From assembly GCA_016197225.1 (NCBI GenBank), contig JACPWC010000031.1, forward strand, positions 1 through 64,000: 64,000 bases of DNA. Direction: 5' to 3'. A program made the translations under genes and the position numbers. Positions 31,621-39,828 of the stretch are shown in pieces. Below the pieces are notes generated by a model that had not been told where the DNA came from, ran no database searches, and saw only the letters and a list, made by a program, of their open reading frames with translations. The stretch is from Chloroflexota bacterium (GTDB taxonomy: Bacteria > Chloroflexota > Anaerolineae > Anaerolineales > VGOW01). Positions within the stretch are counted from its first letter, which is position 1. Each line of letters opens with the position of its first letter.

Positions 31621-32931
31621 TCAACCTCCGCCTCCGGGCAGGCGCAGACGCATGAAGCCGAGCGGGATTACGCGCCCGTCGTCCTTCTTGATCTGCCCGG
31701 CCTTCACCTGCAGAACGTTGTCGGCCAGCGCGTGCAGGCCCTTCGCAAACGAATCGGCATAAGTGATCGGCATCTTGCGGTTGTTCTGCGCCTCTTCGAC
31801 GCGCGGGTCGTCGGGGATAATGGCGCTCACCGGCGGGAAGGCTCTGCCCGCCAGGCTCTCGCCCGCCTTGTGAAAGTCGGCGGGGGTGAGGCCCGACGAG
31901 CGCACCCGGTTGAGCACCAGGCGGATGCCGTCGGGCGGGATCCGGTGTTGGCCGGCGAGTTGCTCGGTCACGGCGCGATACGCGCCGATGGTGCGCCAGC
32001 AGTCGGCCAGCATGGGGCGCGAGACGAGCAGGAGCGAGTTGGCGGCCGAGAGCGCGGCTCCGGCCAGATCGGAGTTGGGCGTGTCCACGATGATGGCGGC
32101 GAAACCGGCGTAGGGCGCTTCGCGGATCAGGCGGGCGATACTGTCGGGATCGTCGAGTCCGGCCTGCATCGCCTTGTGGGCCGATAGGAAATCGGGGAAG
32201 CCGCCCAGCACCTTGAGGTCAACCTCCTTCACCGTCTGCGTCGCCGCGTGCAGGCCCTCGACATTGGGCTTGGCCCGCCAGTGGATGATGTTGGGATCGG
32301 GTTTGAGGCCGAGCATGAGGGGTGCGTCGTCGGGCGCGCCGAGCGAGATGAGGAGCGTCGGCAAACCGCGCCGGGCTGACTCGTAGGCCAGGTTGGCGGC
32401 GATGGTCGTCTTGCCCACGCCGCCAACCTGATTCCACACCGCTACAATCTTCAACGCTGTCGGGCCGCCGCCACGAGATGATGATGGCAAACCCGTCTCC
32501 CAGGTGGGCGTGGCCTGGCGCGCCGCGAGCACGTCGGCGTAGACGCGACCGGCGAGTTCACCGAGATTCGGATCGCCCGACAGCGCGGCCTTCACCGGAC
32601 GGCAGGCTTTGACCTGCTCGACATCCTGGGCGGTGGCCGCCGAAGGCAGAACAATGTAGACAGCGCTGTTGAAGCGTGAGAGCGTCTGCACCAACTCTGC
32701 CGGGCCGTTGAACAACTCGGCCTCAACCAGCGCGGCGTCGGGCGACATCGCCATCTTCGCCGTGAGGTCGGCTACGTCGGCGGCCTCGGCGATAACGCGG
32801 AAGCGGGCGTCACCCATGAGCGATAGATTCCAGGCCCGGGTTCGGGCGGGCGATCCGGCCAAGAGGATGGTGACCGACTCGGCGCTCTGGCCGTTGCCGT
32901 TGGCCGCCGGAGTCGAAGACTTCCAGCTCAT
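31621..32931 (-). CDS. tadZ: CpaE/TadZ-like ParA-family ATPase
   Basis: 436 residues. A receiver-like N-terminal domain (about 18-150, TILLAGSPARTRAW ... AALVEAELFN) is followed by a ParA/MinD domain with the deviant Walker A VGGVGKTT (about 169-176) and the IIVDTPNS box. This fusion is diagnostic of CpaE/TadZ, which places the Tad machine in the cell. Overlaps the cpaB-like gene by ATGA. Confidence 0.8.
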   Translation of the reverse strand: MSWKSSTPAANGNGQSAESVTILLAGSPARTRAWNLSLMGDARFRVIAEAADVADLTAKMAMSPDAALVEAELFNGPAELVQTLSRFNSAVYIVLPSAATAQDVEQVKACRPVKAALSGDPNLGELAGRVYADVLAARQATPTWETGLPSSSRGGGPTALKIVAVWNQVGGVGKTTIAANLAYESARRGLPTLLISLGAPDDAPLMLGLKPDPNIIHWRAKPNVEGLHAATQTVKEVDLKVLGGFPDFLSAHKAMQAGLDDPDSIARLIREAPYAGFAAIIVDTPNSDLAGAALSAANSLLLVSRPMLADCWRTIGAYRAVTEQLAGQHRIPPDGIRLVLNRVRSSGLTPADFHKAGESLAGRAFPPVSAIIPDDPRVEEAQNNRKMPITYADSFAKGLHALADNVLQVKAGQIKKDDGRVIPLGFMRLRLPGGGG

Positions 32932-33719
32932 GGGGCCAGGCTCCCCGGGGCGAATGGAACTTGGGTGGGGGTAATGAGCGACAAGTCGGGCAGGTAGAGG
33001 CCGCCGGTGACAAACGGGGCGGCCTGGTCCGGTTCGAGAAAGAGAGTCAGGTGCGCGTCGTTCGACTCGTTCAAGGCAGCCAGCAGTTCGAGCGGATAGA
33101 CCGTGCGCGACTGCGAGATCGGGTTGCCTTTGTCGTCGGTGGTCTGGTAGATCACAATTTGCGGCGCGGTGGGGACGGCCAGCCCCACCACGCCATCAGT
33201 CTGGCGATCCTGGCTGAAGGTGAAGCCGCTGTCTTGCTGGACGGCAGGCTCGGCGGCGCGAAAGTCTGGCGGGATGTAGAGCACCCGCAAGCCGGTGAGG
33301 GCGACCTTGGCGTAAGGCGCGTTCGCCTCGCGATCCACGATGACGGCGATCACGCCGACGCGCTGGCCGGGCTGGAGCAGTCCGGCGAAGCCGGTGGAGT
33401 CGGTGACCTTGACCGAGAGGCCGCGCTCATCGGATTGCAGCGCGATGGGCTGGCCGAAGTGGGCGGCGCGGATCACATCGCCTGCACTGCGCGGCACGGC
33501 GAGCGTCTGGCCGACAGCCAGCGTCGGATCGCTCACGGCATCCGGCGGCAGAGAATCGGCGGGCAGTTCGACGGCGCGCAGATCCGACTCGACGAGGGTG
33601 TGGCCGGCTGGAAGGTCGGCGACGGCGGCCAGCACCGTGGCCTTCTTGGCTGGGGCGAGGGCGAGAAAGATAAAGATGGCCGCGCCGACGAAGGCGATGA
33701 TGGGCAACAACTTACGCAT
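32928..33719 (-). CDS. cpaB: CpaB-like (SAF domain) pilus assembly protein
   Basis: 263 residues. One N-terminal transmembrane helix (2-22), then a SAF-like segment (AVADLPAGHTLVESDLRAVELP) and a CpaB/RcpC region (LQPGQRVGVIAVIVD). Such proteins sit in the envelope and help assemble the secretion channel. It overlaps the upstream 63-residue gene by 8 bp. Confidence 0.8.
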   Translation of the reverse strand: MRKLLPIIAFVGAAIFIFLALAPAKKATVLAAVADLPAGHTLVESDLRAVELPADSLPPDAVSDPTLAVGQTLAVPRSAGDVIRAAHFGQPIALQSDERGLSVKVTDSTGFAGLLQPGQRVGVIAVIVDREANAPYAKVALTGLRVLYIPPDFRAAEPAVQQDSGFTFSQDRQTDGVVGLAVPTAPQIVIYQTTDDKGNPISQSRTVYPLELLAALNESNDAHLTLFLEPDQAAPFVTGGLYLPDLSLITPTQVPFAPGSLAP

Positions 33720-33903
33720 TCCGAACTTTCCTTTCCTGTTTGGCGATGCCAGCTTTGGCGAGCTCCTCGTCCGGCATTGTCTGCAACAGCGCCGCGACGT
33801 GGTCGAGCGTGTCCAACTGCACCGAGACTAACTTCTCGGCCTGCTTGTCTACGACGAACACGACGGCCAGCGCGTCTGGTTTGAGAAATCGCAATAAGTC
33901 CAT
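33712..33903 (-). CDS. 63-residue cytoplasmic protein
   Basis: ATG at 33903 with AGGAG 6-10 nt upstream. The longer frame to 34098 is a shadow of the next gene. The product is soluble and mixed charge (DLLRFLKPDALAVVFVVDK ... AKAGIAKQERKVRNA). It overlaps cpaB by 8 bp, so translation is coupled. No family recognised; possibly a small regulator or chaperone of the Tad genes. Confidence 0.6.
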   Translation of the reverse strand: MDLLRFLKPDALAVVFVVDKQAEKLVSVQLDTLDHVAALLQTMPDEELAKAGIAKQERKVRNA

Positions 33904-33913
33904 CGAATACTCC

Positions 33914-34123
33914 TCATGGTTGAGTGGGTGTGACCGGATACATCTGCTCGAACCAACCGCCGGTAGGCGTGGGCGGCGGGGTGGCAGTGGCGATACGCGG
34001 CGGCACCCAGGCGGTGGGCGTGATGGTAGGCGGGGCCACGACGAAGGCCGCCTGGACGGAGACGGCGACCACCGCGACTCCGACGAGTAGGAGGACAAGG
34101 GCGAGTCGGGTTGAAGTCTTCAT
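33914..34123 (-). CDS. 69-residue membrane-anchored Pro/Thr-rich peptide
   Basis: ATG at 34123 overlaps the stop of the large ATPase gene (ATGA). Hydrophobic segment (8-30), then an outside tail rich in Pro and Thr (APPTITPTAW, ATATPPPTPTGG). It resembles the Pro/Thr linkers of other envelope proteins in this window. Probably a small envelope component; function unknown. Confidence 0.6.
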   Translation of the reverse strand: MKTSTRLALVLLLVGVAVVAVSVQAAFVVAPPTITPTAWVPPRIATATPPPTPTGGWFEQMYPVTPTQP

Positions 34124-37100
34124 CCCAATATCCTCAGAATGTCTTCATCGCTCGGCTCGGCGGCTTTGAGGAGGCGCGGGCGCATGAGCAATGGCTCCAC
34201 GTCGGCGGAGTCGAAGGCGTAGCCGAACTTGGCGATGGCCTGGCCGATGGGCAGGCGGGCGATGAGGCGGCTGTATTGCACGTCGAGCAAACCCTTTTCG
34301 GAGCGGGCCAGCGCGGCCACGACCAGATCGCGGTCTTTGGCGTTCTTGAGTTGGTTGACGATCAGGTTATTGCACGACGACAGGATGCCGGGCGGGATGA
34401 GGGACGGACTCTGGGTGATGATGTGCAGCCACATCCGGTACTTGCGCGAGTCGCGCCACATGTTGGCGAACAGGTCGGCTACGTACTCGGCGGCGCTGGG
34501 GCCATCCTCGCCGCCGCCCCCGCCGGAGAGGCCGCCCAGAATCTTGTTGGCCTCCTCGAAGATGATCTGCATATAGTCGTCGGCACCTTCGAGAGCCTGC
34601 CCCGAGCCTGCCGAAGGGTCGCCCGGCTTGCGGCGGGTCACGGCGTCGGTGTAGATGTGCCAGGCAGCAAAGGCCAGCAAGAATGCTTTGGAGAAGGCGT
34701 CCATCATCGCCCCGCCTTCGAGAATGACCACGCCCCACGGCGCGGCGATGTCCGAAAGTTCCACACATCCTTCGCCTTTGGCATATTGCTGTGAGGCCGC
34801 GCCCTGCACCAGCGGGTCGAGCCGGATGAGAATGCCCTCCAGCACCCCGCGCAGCATCGTGTCGCGCGCCGGGACAGCGCGTAGCTCGCGGCTGATGTCG
34901 GCGTACAGGTCAGAGAGATCGCATTGCTTGGAGCGATGCACGGCGAGTTTTTGCCGCCCGCTTCGCGGGAGAGATGAGATGGGTGTTCCGGCTGGCGCAT
35001 TGGCTAACGCTTCTTCGAGAGGGCGAACCACGCCCCACTCCGGATCGCTCTGCACCGCCGGGTCGTTGACCAGCACGCCAGCGGCGACATAGACGCGCTT
35101 GAGGGCGTTGCGCATCTCGCCGGTCTGCCGCTTGACGCCGAGTTGCGAGAGCGCGGCGAAGATGTCGGTGAACTGACGCCACTGGGTTTCAGGGTCAATG
35201 TGGGTGCCGATTTGCAGAGGGTTCCAGCGGAAGGGCCGCGCCCCGCCGGGCTGCAGTTGATAGATGTTGCAATGGCCGTCGAGGCCGGGCGCGTTGAGGA
35301 GCGACCGCCAGCCCGCGCCGAAGTCGAGCACCACCGTTCGCAGTTTCCATTTGAGGGTGGTCTCGTAGGCCATGCGGATCGCGGCCACCGACTTGCCGAA
35401 GCCGGTGTCGCCGCAGAAGGCGGTGTGGAAGTAACGGCCCCGGTCGAGGCGCACCGGTGCGTCGGTGAGTTCGTAGGTTTCGGGACTGTATTGATGGCCG
35501 ATGACGACTTCGCCAGGCATCGTCGGATAGAAAGCCAGCGCGGGGAGTCGCTCTTGGGTGGTGGTGGCCGGGCCTTCTTCAAACAAACCGGGCGCGGCAT
35601 AAGCGGCCAACATTCCGGCGGTGAGCAGAGTGCCGTAGCGCCGCCACAAGAGTCCGCCGAATGGGTCGCCGCTGTCGAGCGAGCGGCAGGGGCGGAAGGC
35701 CAGCGCATGATGACGCACGATGGACAAGTCGTCGCCGGCGATGGCCCGGGTGAGAATTGGTTGGGGGACGACCGGCCCGTGAAAGGCTTGGGGCACGAGG
35801 GCCGCCGCCGCTTGCTCTGCTCCCGGCGAGTCGACGAAGAGATAGGCGTCGGTCATGAAACCGCCCTCGCTCGCGGCCTGGTTGAGCAGGGCTTCGACCC
35901 GGCGCAGGTCCTCGGTCACGCGGTCGGCCACGTCGTCTTCGGTCTGGAAACTGCGCGAGAGGTTGAGGCCGGGCGTGATGCCGGTCGAGAAGCCGCCGGT
36001 AAAGGCCTGCCCGCCGCCCTGTCCCTGGGTGATGGCCTGCCCTTGTCCTTCGGTATGCGAACGGCCCTCGGCATGAGAGACACTGTCCGCGCCGCCGACG
36101 GTGTCAGCCATGCCCCAGCCTTCAGTCTTGCTCACGCCGGTCGAATGGGACTGGCCCCATGACTCCGACTCGCCCCAGCTCTCGGAGGCGCCGTGACTGA
36201 CGCCGTGCGACTCCGAGTCGGACACACTGCCGGAGACGCCATCCGCCGAGCCGATAGAGTTAGAGTGACTCACGCTGTGACTGCCGCCGACGCTGTCTGA
36301 GGAGCTGAACGACTCCGAGCCGCCGACGAAGTCGCTGACTCCGGACGACCAGCCGTCGCTGTAACCGACGCTCACCCCATGCGACGCGCCGCTGTTGACG
36401 GCCACGCTGTCACTGTGGTTCTGCGAGGTTGACGACGCACTGCTTTGGTTCTCCCCGGCAGAGATGCTGACGCTCGGGTCGATGCCATCTGGCAACAAGC
36501 CGCCGACGACGGGCAGGTCATTGGGATGGATTTGCACCCCGCCGCCGACGTTGGAAGACGAGCCTTCGGTTTCGGTTTGTGAAGTGCCTGTGCCGTCGCT
36601 GCTGCCGACTGTCACGCCGTTGCTTTGCGACTGGCTGGCGCTGAAGTTGTTGCTGTGATTGACGCCGGACATCTCGGCGTGGCCCCAACTGGAGCCGACC
36701 GAGTGGCCGTCGCTGTGTCCCCACGACTGGCCATTGGTCTCACCCCAGCCCTCGCTCTGGCTATCGGTGTGCGACCAGCCCTGGCCGACCGAGTGCCCCA
36801 CGCTATCCGAGACAGCCTCCGACACGCCCTGTGAATGAGAGACGCCCTGGGCATGACTCTCGCCCCACGACTCGGACTGGCCAACGCCGACCGAGTGGCT
36901 GTCGGTATGGGCCCACGAGTCGGTGTGCGCCCGCCCGTCGCTCTGCGAGACTCCGTCGGAGACGGCATGAGCTTGGGCTTGACCGGCGGAGTGAGTGCCA
37001 GCCACGGCGCTGGCGATGCCGGTCATGATGGGAATGCCAAGGGAGATGCCGATGCCGATGGAACCCTTGCGGCGGCTGGCGAACTTGGCCGCCTCTTCGG

Positions 37101-37743
37101 CCACCCGCACCAGCCCTTCGACCAGCGACCCACGGGCGATGCGGTCGGCGTTGACGACGAAGGCAAAATTCTCGCGAAGTTTGGCCAGCCCGCGAAAGAG
37201 GATTTCGTTTTGCTGGAGGGCTAGGTCGTCGTCCGGATCGGACATCTTGCCCTCACTGCCCAGGCCGCGTTTGGTCTGGCGCGGGTCAGGATGGCCGAGA
37301 CAGGCCAGCACCCGCCGCCGGGTGGCGATGAACTCGATGAGCCACTTCACCCGATCGGCGTCGGCGGGCAGGAGCCGCGATTGCTGGAAGTTGGCCATGA
37401 TGGCCCGCACCGCATCCATTGCCGCCCTCGCCGCGTCGGCGGCAGCCTCTTCGCCTGCGGCCTCACAGGCGACGCCGTACATTTGACTGACGCCGATGTG
37501 GTCGGGCTTGAAGATGCCCGCCGCGACGTAGACGAAGTCAATACCGGCGTTGTGCATCCCGCGCATCGCGCTCCAGGTCTTGCCCAGCACGTCCGGCTCT
37601 TCGCGGCTCTCGATGGGGATGTAGCGCAGTTCCCACAGCGGCACGCACCGCCAGCGTTCTCCTTCGGCAGTGGCCAGGCGGAAGTAGGCGTAGTCGAGCG
37701 CGCCGCCCCGGTCGCGCACGCCAGCATCAAGCACCGTAATCAT
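34120..37743 (-). CDS. HerA/VirB4-like ATPase with giant Ser/Gly/His/Trp-rich insertion
   Basis: 1207 residues. The N-terminal 240 residues form an alpha/beta domain. Residues about 245-600 (about 35945-36990) are a low-complexity array of short units such as GVSHSQGVSEAV, ESWGESESWGQSHS and SWGHSDGHSVGS, almost without Lys. The C-terminal half is a conjugation-type ATPase with Walker A GDTGFGKS (about 780) and a Walker B-like IIFEEANKIL (about 1058). HerA/VirB4/TraC ATPases power protein or DNA export. It is the second gene of the Tad operon, coupled by ATGA on both sides. The insertion is highly unusual for an ATPase and may phase-separate, bind a surface or sense protonation through its many His. 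Confidence 0.7.
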   Translation of the reverse strand: MITVLDAGVRDRGGALDYAYFRLATAEGERWRCVPLWELRYIPIESREEPDVLGKTWSAMRGMHNAGIDFVYVAAGIFKPDHIGVSQMYGVACEAAGEEAAADAARAAMDAVRAIMANFQQSRLLPADADRVKWLIEFIATRRRVLACLGHPDPRQTKRGLGSEGKMSDPDDDLALQQNEILFRGLAKLRENFAFVVNADRIARGSLVEGLVRVAEEAAKFASRRKGSIGIGISLGIPIMTGIASAVAGTHSAGQAQAHAVSDGVSQSDGRAHTDSWAHTDSHSVGVGQSESWGESHAQGVSHSQGVSEAVSDSVGHSVGQGWSHTDSQSEGWGETNGQSWGHSDGHSVGSSWGHAEMSGVNHSNNFSASQSQSNGVTVGSSDGTGTSQTETEGSSSNVGGGVQIHPNDLPVVGGLLPDGIDPSVSISAGENQSSASSTSQNHSDSVAVNSGASHGVSVGYSDGWSSGVSDFVGGSESFSSSDSVGGSHSVSHSNSIGSADGVSGSVSDSESHGVSHGASESWGESESWGQSHSTGVSKTEGWGMADTVGGADSVSHAEGRSHTEGQGQAITQGQGGGQAFTGGFSTGITPGLNLSRSFQTEDDVADRVTEDLRRVEALLNQAASEGGFMTDAYLFVDSPGAEQAAAALVPQAFHGPVVPQPILTRAIAGDDLSIVRHHALAFRPCRSLDSGDPFGGLLWRRYGTLLTAGMLAAYAAPGLFEEGPATTTQERLPALAFYPTMPGEVVIGHQYSPETYELTDAPVRLDRGRYFHTAFCGDTGFGKSVAAIRMAYETTLKWKLRTVVLDFGAGWRSLLNAPGLDGHCNIYQLQPGGARPFRWNPLQIGTHIDPETQWRQFTDIFAALSQLGVKRQTGEMRNALKRVYVAAGVLVNDPAVQSDPEWGVVRPLEEALANAPAGTPISSLPRSGRQKLAVHRSKQCDLSDLYADISRELRAVPARDTMLRGVLEGILIRLDPLVQGAASQQYAKGEGCVELSDIAAPWGVVILEGGAMMDAFSKAFLLAFAAWHIYTDAVTRRKPGDPSAGSGQALEGADDYMQIIFEEANKILGGLSGGGGGEDGPSAAEYVADLFANMWRDSRKYRMWLHIITQSPSLIPPGILSSCNNLIVNQLKNAKDRDLVVAALARSEKGLLDVQYSRLIARLPIGQAIAKFGYAFDSADVEPLLMRPRLLKAAEPSDEDILRILG

Positions 37744-38333
37744 GGCGACGGCCTCCTACTGCGACTACGAATGCGGGCCAGATAATCTGCCGGGGCGGCT
37801 TTGGGTGGCGCGTGCAGGAACAGGCTCTGGAAGAGCAGGCCGAGGTACACAACCGGCAGGACGCCGATGAGGAAAATGGCGGCGATGGTGTTGAGATAGT
37901 CGCGGCCCTGGGCGACGGTGTGGGCGGCGTTGCCGATGGCGAAGAGGCCGCCCCAACTCGCCTCGTCCAGTGTGGACAGGTATTGCGAGAACAACGCCGC
38001 CCCGAGGGCGGCCAAGGTGTACACGCCCAAACTCGCCGTGACGCGAGCCAGCAATTGATCGCGGCTGAACTGCTCGCGATGCACGGCAAACGCCCCGGCG
38101 AGCGACATGATGGCGATGATGATGGGCAGAGGCGGCGCGAGGACAACGCAGGCGACGGCGGCCAGCACGCCGACGACAGCCAGGCGCTGGCGCATCTCAG
38201 CGGGTGCAGTCCACGCTAGCCAAAGTACAGGCGGCACGGCGGCCAACACGGCGACGTTGTCCACCATGACGAAAAGGACAATGAGGCCGCCGTTGGCGAT
38301 CCAGGTGAGGAGGGTGCGAAGCAAATCAAGCAT
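37740..38333 (-). CDS. Polytopic membrane protein, first gene of the Tad operon
   Basis: 197 residues from the ATG at 38333. The longer reading to 38363 would begin inside the terminator hairpin and is rejected. About five transmembrane segments (12-30, 32-48, 54-75, 95-115, 150-175) and a basic C-terminal tail (ARIRSRSRRPSP). It resembles TrbL/VirB6- or TrbC-type export partners only in layout. Coupled to the ATPase by ATGA, so it is probably its membrane partner. Confidence 0.6.
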   Translation of the reverse strand: MLDLLRTLLTWIANGGLIVLFVMVDNVAVLAAVPPVLWLAWTAPAEMRQRLAVVGVLAAVACVVLAPPLPIIIAIMSLAGAFAVHREQFSRDQLLARVTASLGVYTLAALGAALFSQYLSTLDEASWGGLFAIGNAAHTVAQGRDYLNTIAAIFLIGVLPVVYLGLLFQSLFLHAPPKAAPADYLARIRSRSRRPSP

Positions 38334-38348
38334 CGGGCGCAGGCAACA

Positions 38349-38427
38349 AAAAAGCACGCCCACCCGTTTCGGGAGAGCGTGCTCAAATTGCGAGTCTATT
38401 TGCCCAATGGTGCCGGGTTGGCGTGCT
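38349..38427 (-). terminator. Attenuator-like leader: intrinsic terminator with a competing upstream segment
   Basis: On the minus-strand RNA, segment 2 (38370-38383) pairs with segment 3 (38353-38366) in 12 of 14 positions, with a nested CCCG/CGGG stem, directly followed by a run of six U: a classical intrinsic terminator 15 nt before the first ATG. Segment 1 (38414-38427, AGCACGCCAACCCG) is a near copy of segment 2 and can pair with segment 3 in 13 of 14 positions. The leader can therefore fold in two exclusive ways. It lies between the promoter (38439-38466) and the operon, so the whole Tad cluster could be controlled by attenuation. Confidence 0.65.
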
Positions 38428-38438
38428 GTCTGGGGGAG

Positions 38439-38466
38439 ATTGTATCTAAGGTTAGGAGGTTGTCAA
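38439..38466 (-). promoter_or_regulatory. Promoter of the Tad/secretion operon
   Basis: TTGACA (38461-38466), 16 nt, TACAAT (38439-38444) on the minus strand, five of six matches in the -10. Predicted start near 38432, about 100 nt before the first ATG. The IS element ends 38 bp upstream of the -35, so the core promoter is intact but any upstream activator site would be displaced. Confidence 0.7.
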
Positions 38467-38569
38467 GGAGAAGTTTTACAGCTTGATTATTTGGTTGTGA
38501 AGAGTGATCTTCCCCCCGTTCAGTGGAGAGAGAGAAAGTCGTAGTAGACTGAAAGAGGGAGACACACTC

Positions 38570-38866
38570 ATGGGTCAAATCCGTAAGCACTATACACCCG
38601 AGTTCAAGTTGGAAGCCTTGCGCCTGGCCGAAACCAGTGGCAAGCCCGATTCGGAACTGGAACGGGACTTGGGGCTCAGCAAAGGTTGCCTGGGCCATTG
38701 GCGACAGGCGCGCCAACGCAACGGCAAAAACGCCTTTCCGGGTAAGGGTCACCTGACTGAAGCCGATGAGCGGCTACGCCAACTGGAGCGGGAGAACGCC
38801 ATCCTGCGCCAGGAACGGGAAATCCTAAAAAAAGCTATCGGCGTGATCTCACCCAAACAGCCATGA
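38570..38866 (+). CDS. IS3-family OrfA (HTH, transposase subunit)
   Basis: 98 residues starting MGQIRKHYTPEFKLEAL, a typical Tnp_1 helix-turn-helix, followed by a leucine zipper (RLRQLERENAILRQEREILKKA). OrfA binds the terminal repeats. The A7 run near its end allows a -1 shift into orfB to make the fusion transposase. Its stop overlaps the orfB ATG (ATGA). Confidence 0.85.
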   Translation: MGQIRKHYTPEFKLEALRLAETSGKPDSELERDLGLSKGCLGHWRQARQRNGKNAFPGKGHLTEADERLRQLERENAILRQEREILKKAIGVISPKQP

Positions 38867-39729
38867 TCTACGCCTTCATCGACGAAGAACGCGAGAGCTA
38901 CCCGGTGGTCAGGCTGTGCCGGGTGCTGGCGGTCTCGGCCAGTGGCTACTATGCCTGGCGCCAGCGCCCGCCCAGTCAACGCCGCCTGGCGGATCAGGGG
39001 CTGGTGGTTCGCATTCGAGCGATCCAAGCCGGCAGTCGGCAGACCTATGGCAGTCCCCGAGTGCAGGCCGAGCTGAGGGCGCAAGGTGAGCGGTGCAATC
39101 ACAAGCGGGTGGAGCGCCTGATCCGGCAAAATGGCCTGCAAGTGCGGCTCAAACGACGCTATCGGGTGGTCACGACCCAGGTCGACCCGAGCTTGCCCGT
39201 CGCCCCTAATCGTTTGGCCCAGACCTTCCAAGCCACGGCGGCCAATCAGACCTGGTTGAGTGATATCACCTATGTGCCCACTGGCGACGGCTGGCTGTAC
39301 CTGGCAACGGTGATGGATTTGTACTCGCGCCGGATTGTCGGCTGGAGCTTGGCTGAGCGGTTGACCACCCCGTTGGTGAAGCGAGCCTTGCAGATGGCCG
39401 TTGGGCGACGTCGACCGGCCGCCGGGGTTATCCATCATTCTGACCGAGGCAGTCAGTACGCCAGTGCCGAGTATCGGGCGGAGTTGGCGCTCCACCGCCC
39501 GGTGGCCAGTATGAGCCGTTCGGGCAATTGCTACGATAATGCCCCGATGGAAAGTTTCTTTGCCACCCTCAAGTCCGAGTTGATTCACCGTTGCACCTTT
39601 AGCTCGCGGGCCCAAGCCCGGCAGGAGATCGTGAGCTACATCGAAGGCTTTTACAATCCGACCCGGCGCCACTCGGCGCTCGGCTATCGCAGTCCAATGG
39701 AGTTCGAATCTGCCACCGCGTTGGCTTAA
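38863..39729 (+). CDS. IS3-family OrfB (DDE transposase)
   Basis: 288 residues. HTH_21 region (ASGYYAWRQRP, YGSPRV), then the rve integrase core with the DDE triad: WLSDITY (D), IHHSDRGSQY (D) and NAPMESFFATLK (E), ending YNPTRRHSALGYRSP. This is a complete, canonical IS3 OrfB. It is in the -1 frame relative to orfA, as expected for programmed frameshifting. Confidence 0.9.
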   Translation: MIYAFIDEERESYPVVRLCRVLAVSASGYYAWRQRPPSQRRLADQGLVVRIRAIQAGSRQTYGSPRVQAELRAQGERCNHKRVERLIRQNGLQVRLKRRYRVVTTQVDPSLPVAPNRLAQTFQATAANQTWLSDITYVPTGDGWLYLATVMDLYSRRIVGWSLAERLTTPLVKRALQMAVGRRRPAAGVIHHSDRGSQYASAEYRAELALHRPVASMSRSGNCYDNAPMESFFATLKSELIHRCTFSSRAQARQEIVSYIEGFYNPTRRHSALGYRSPMEFESATALA

Positions 39730-39828
39730 CTGACTCTCCACTTTATAGGGGAAAGATCAGAGTGAGCCTCTCCTTTGTTGGCAAGAGGCCTCATCATCAG
39801 TGGCCGGCGCGACATCTGAAATTCGGTC

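Larger units (their letters stand above)
38505..39759 (+). mobile_element. Intact IS3-family insertion sequence (1255 bp)
   Basis: Terminal inverted repeats 38505-38530 and 39734-39759 both begin TGATCTT and share AGTGGAGAG at the inner end. The element starts TG and ends CA as in the IS3 family. A 3-bp direct repeat GAG flanks it (38502-38504 and 39760-39762), consistent with target duplication. It carries orfA and orfB with an A7 slippery run (near 38826-38832) for -1 frameshifting. All parts look intact, so it may be active. It is inserted just upstream of the Tad operon promoter. Confidence 0.85.

Noticed and set aside
38334-38363. Longer start for the first Tad-operon membrane protein
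   Set aside because: The extra codons lie in the U-run and base of the intrinsic terminator; the ATG at 38333 precedes the first hydrophobic helix.
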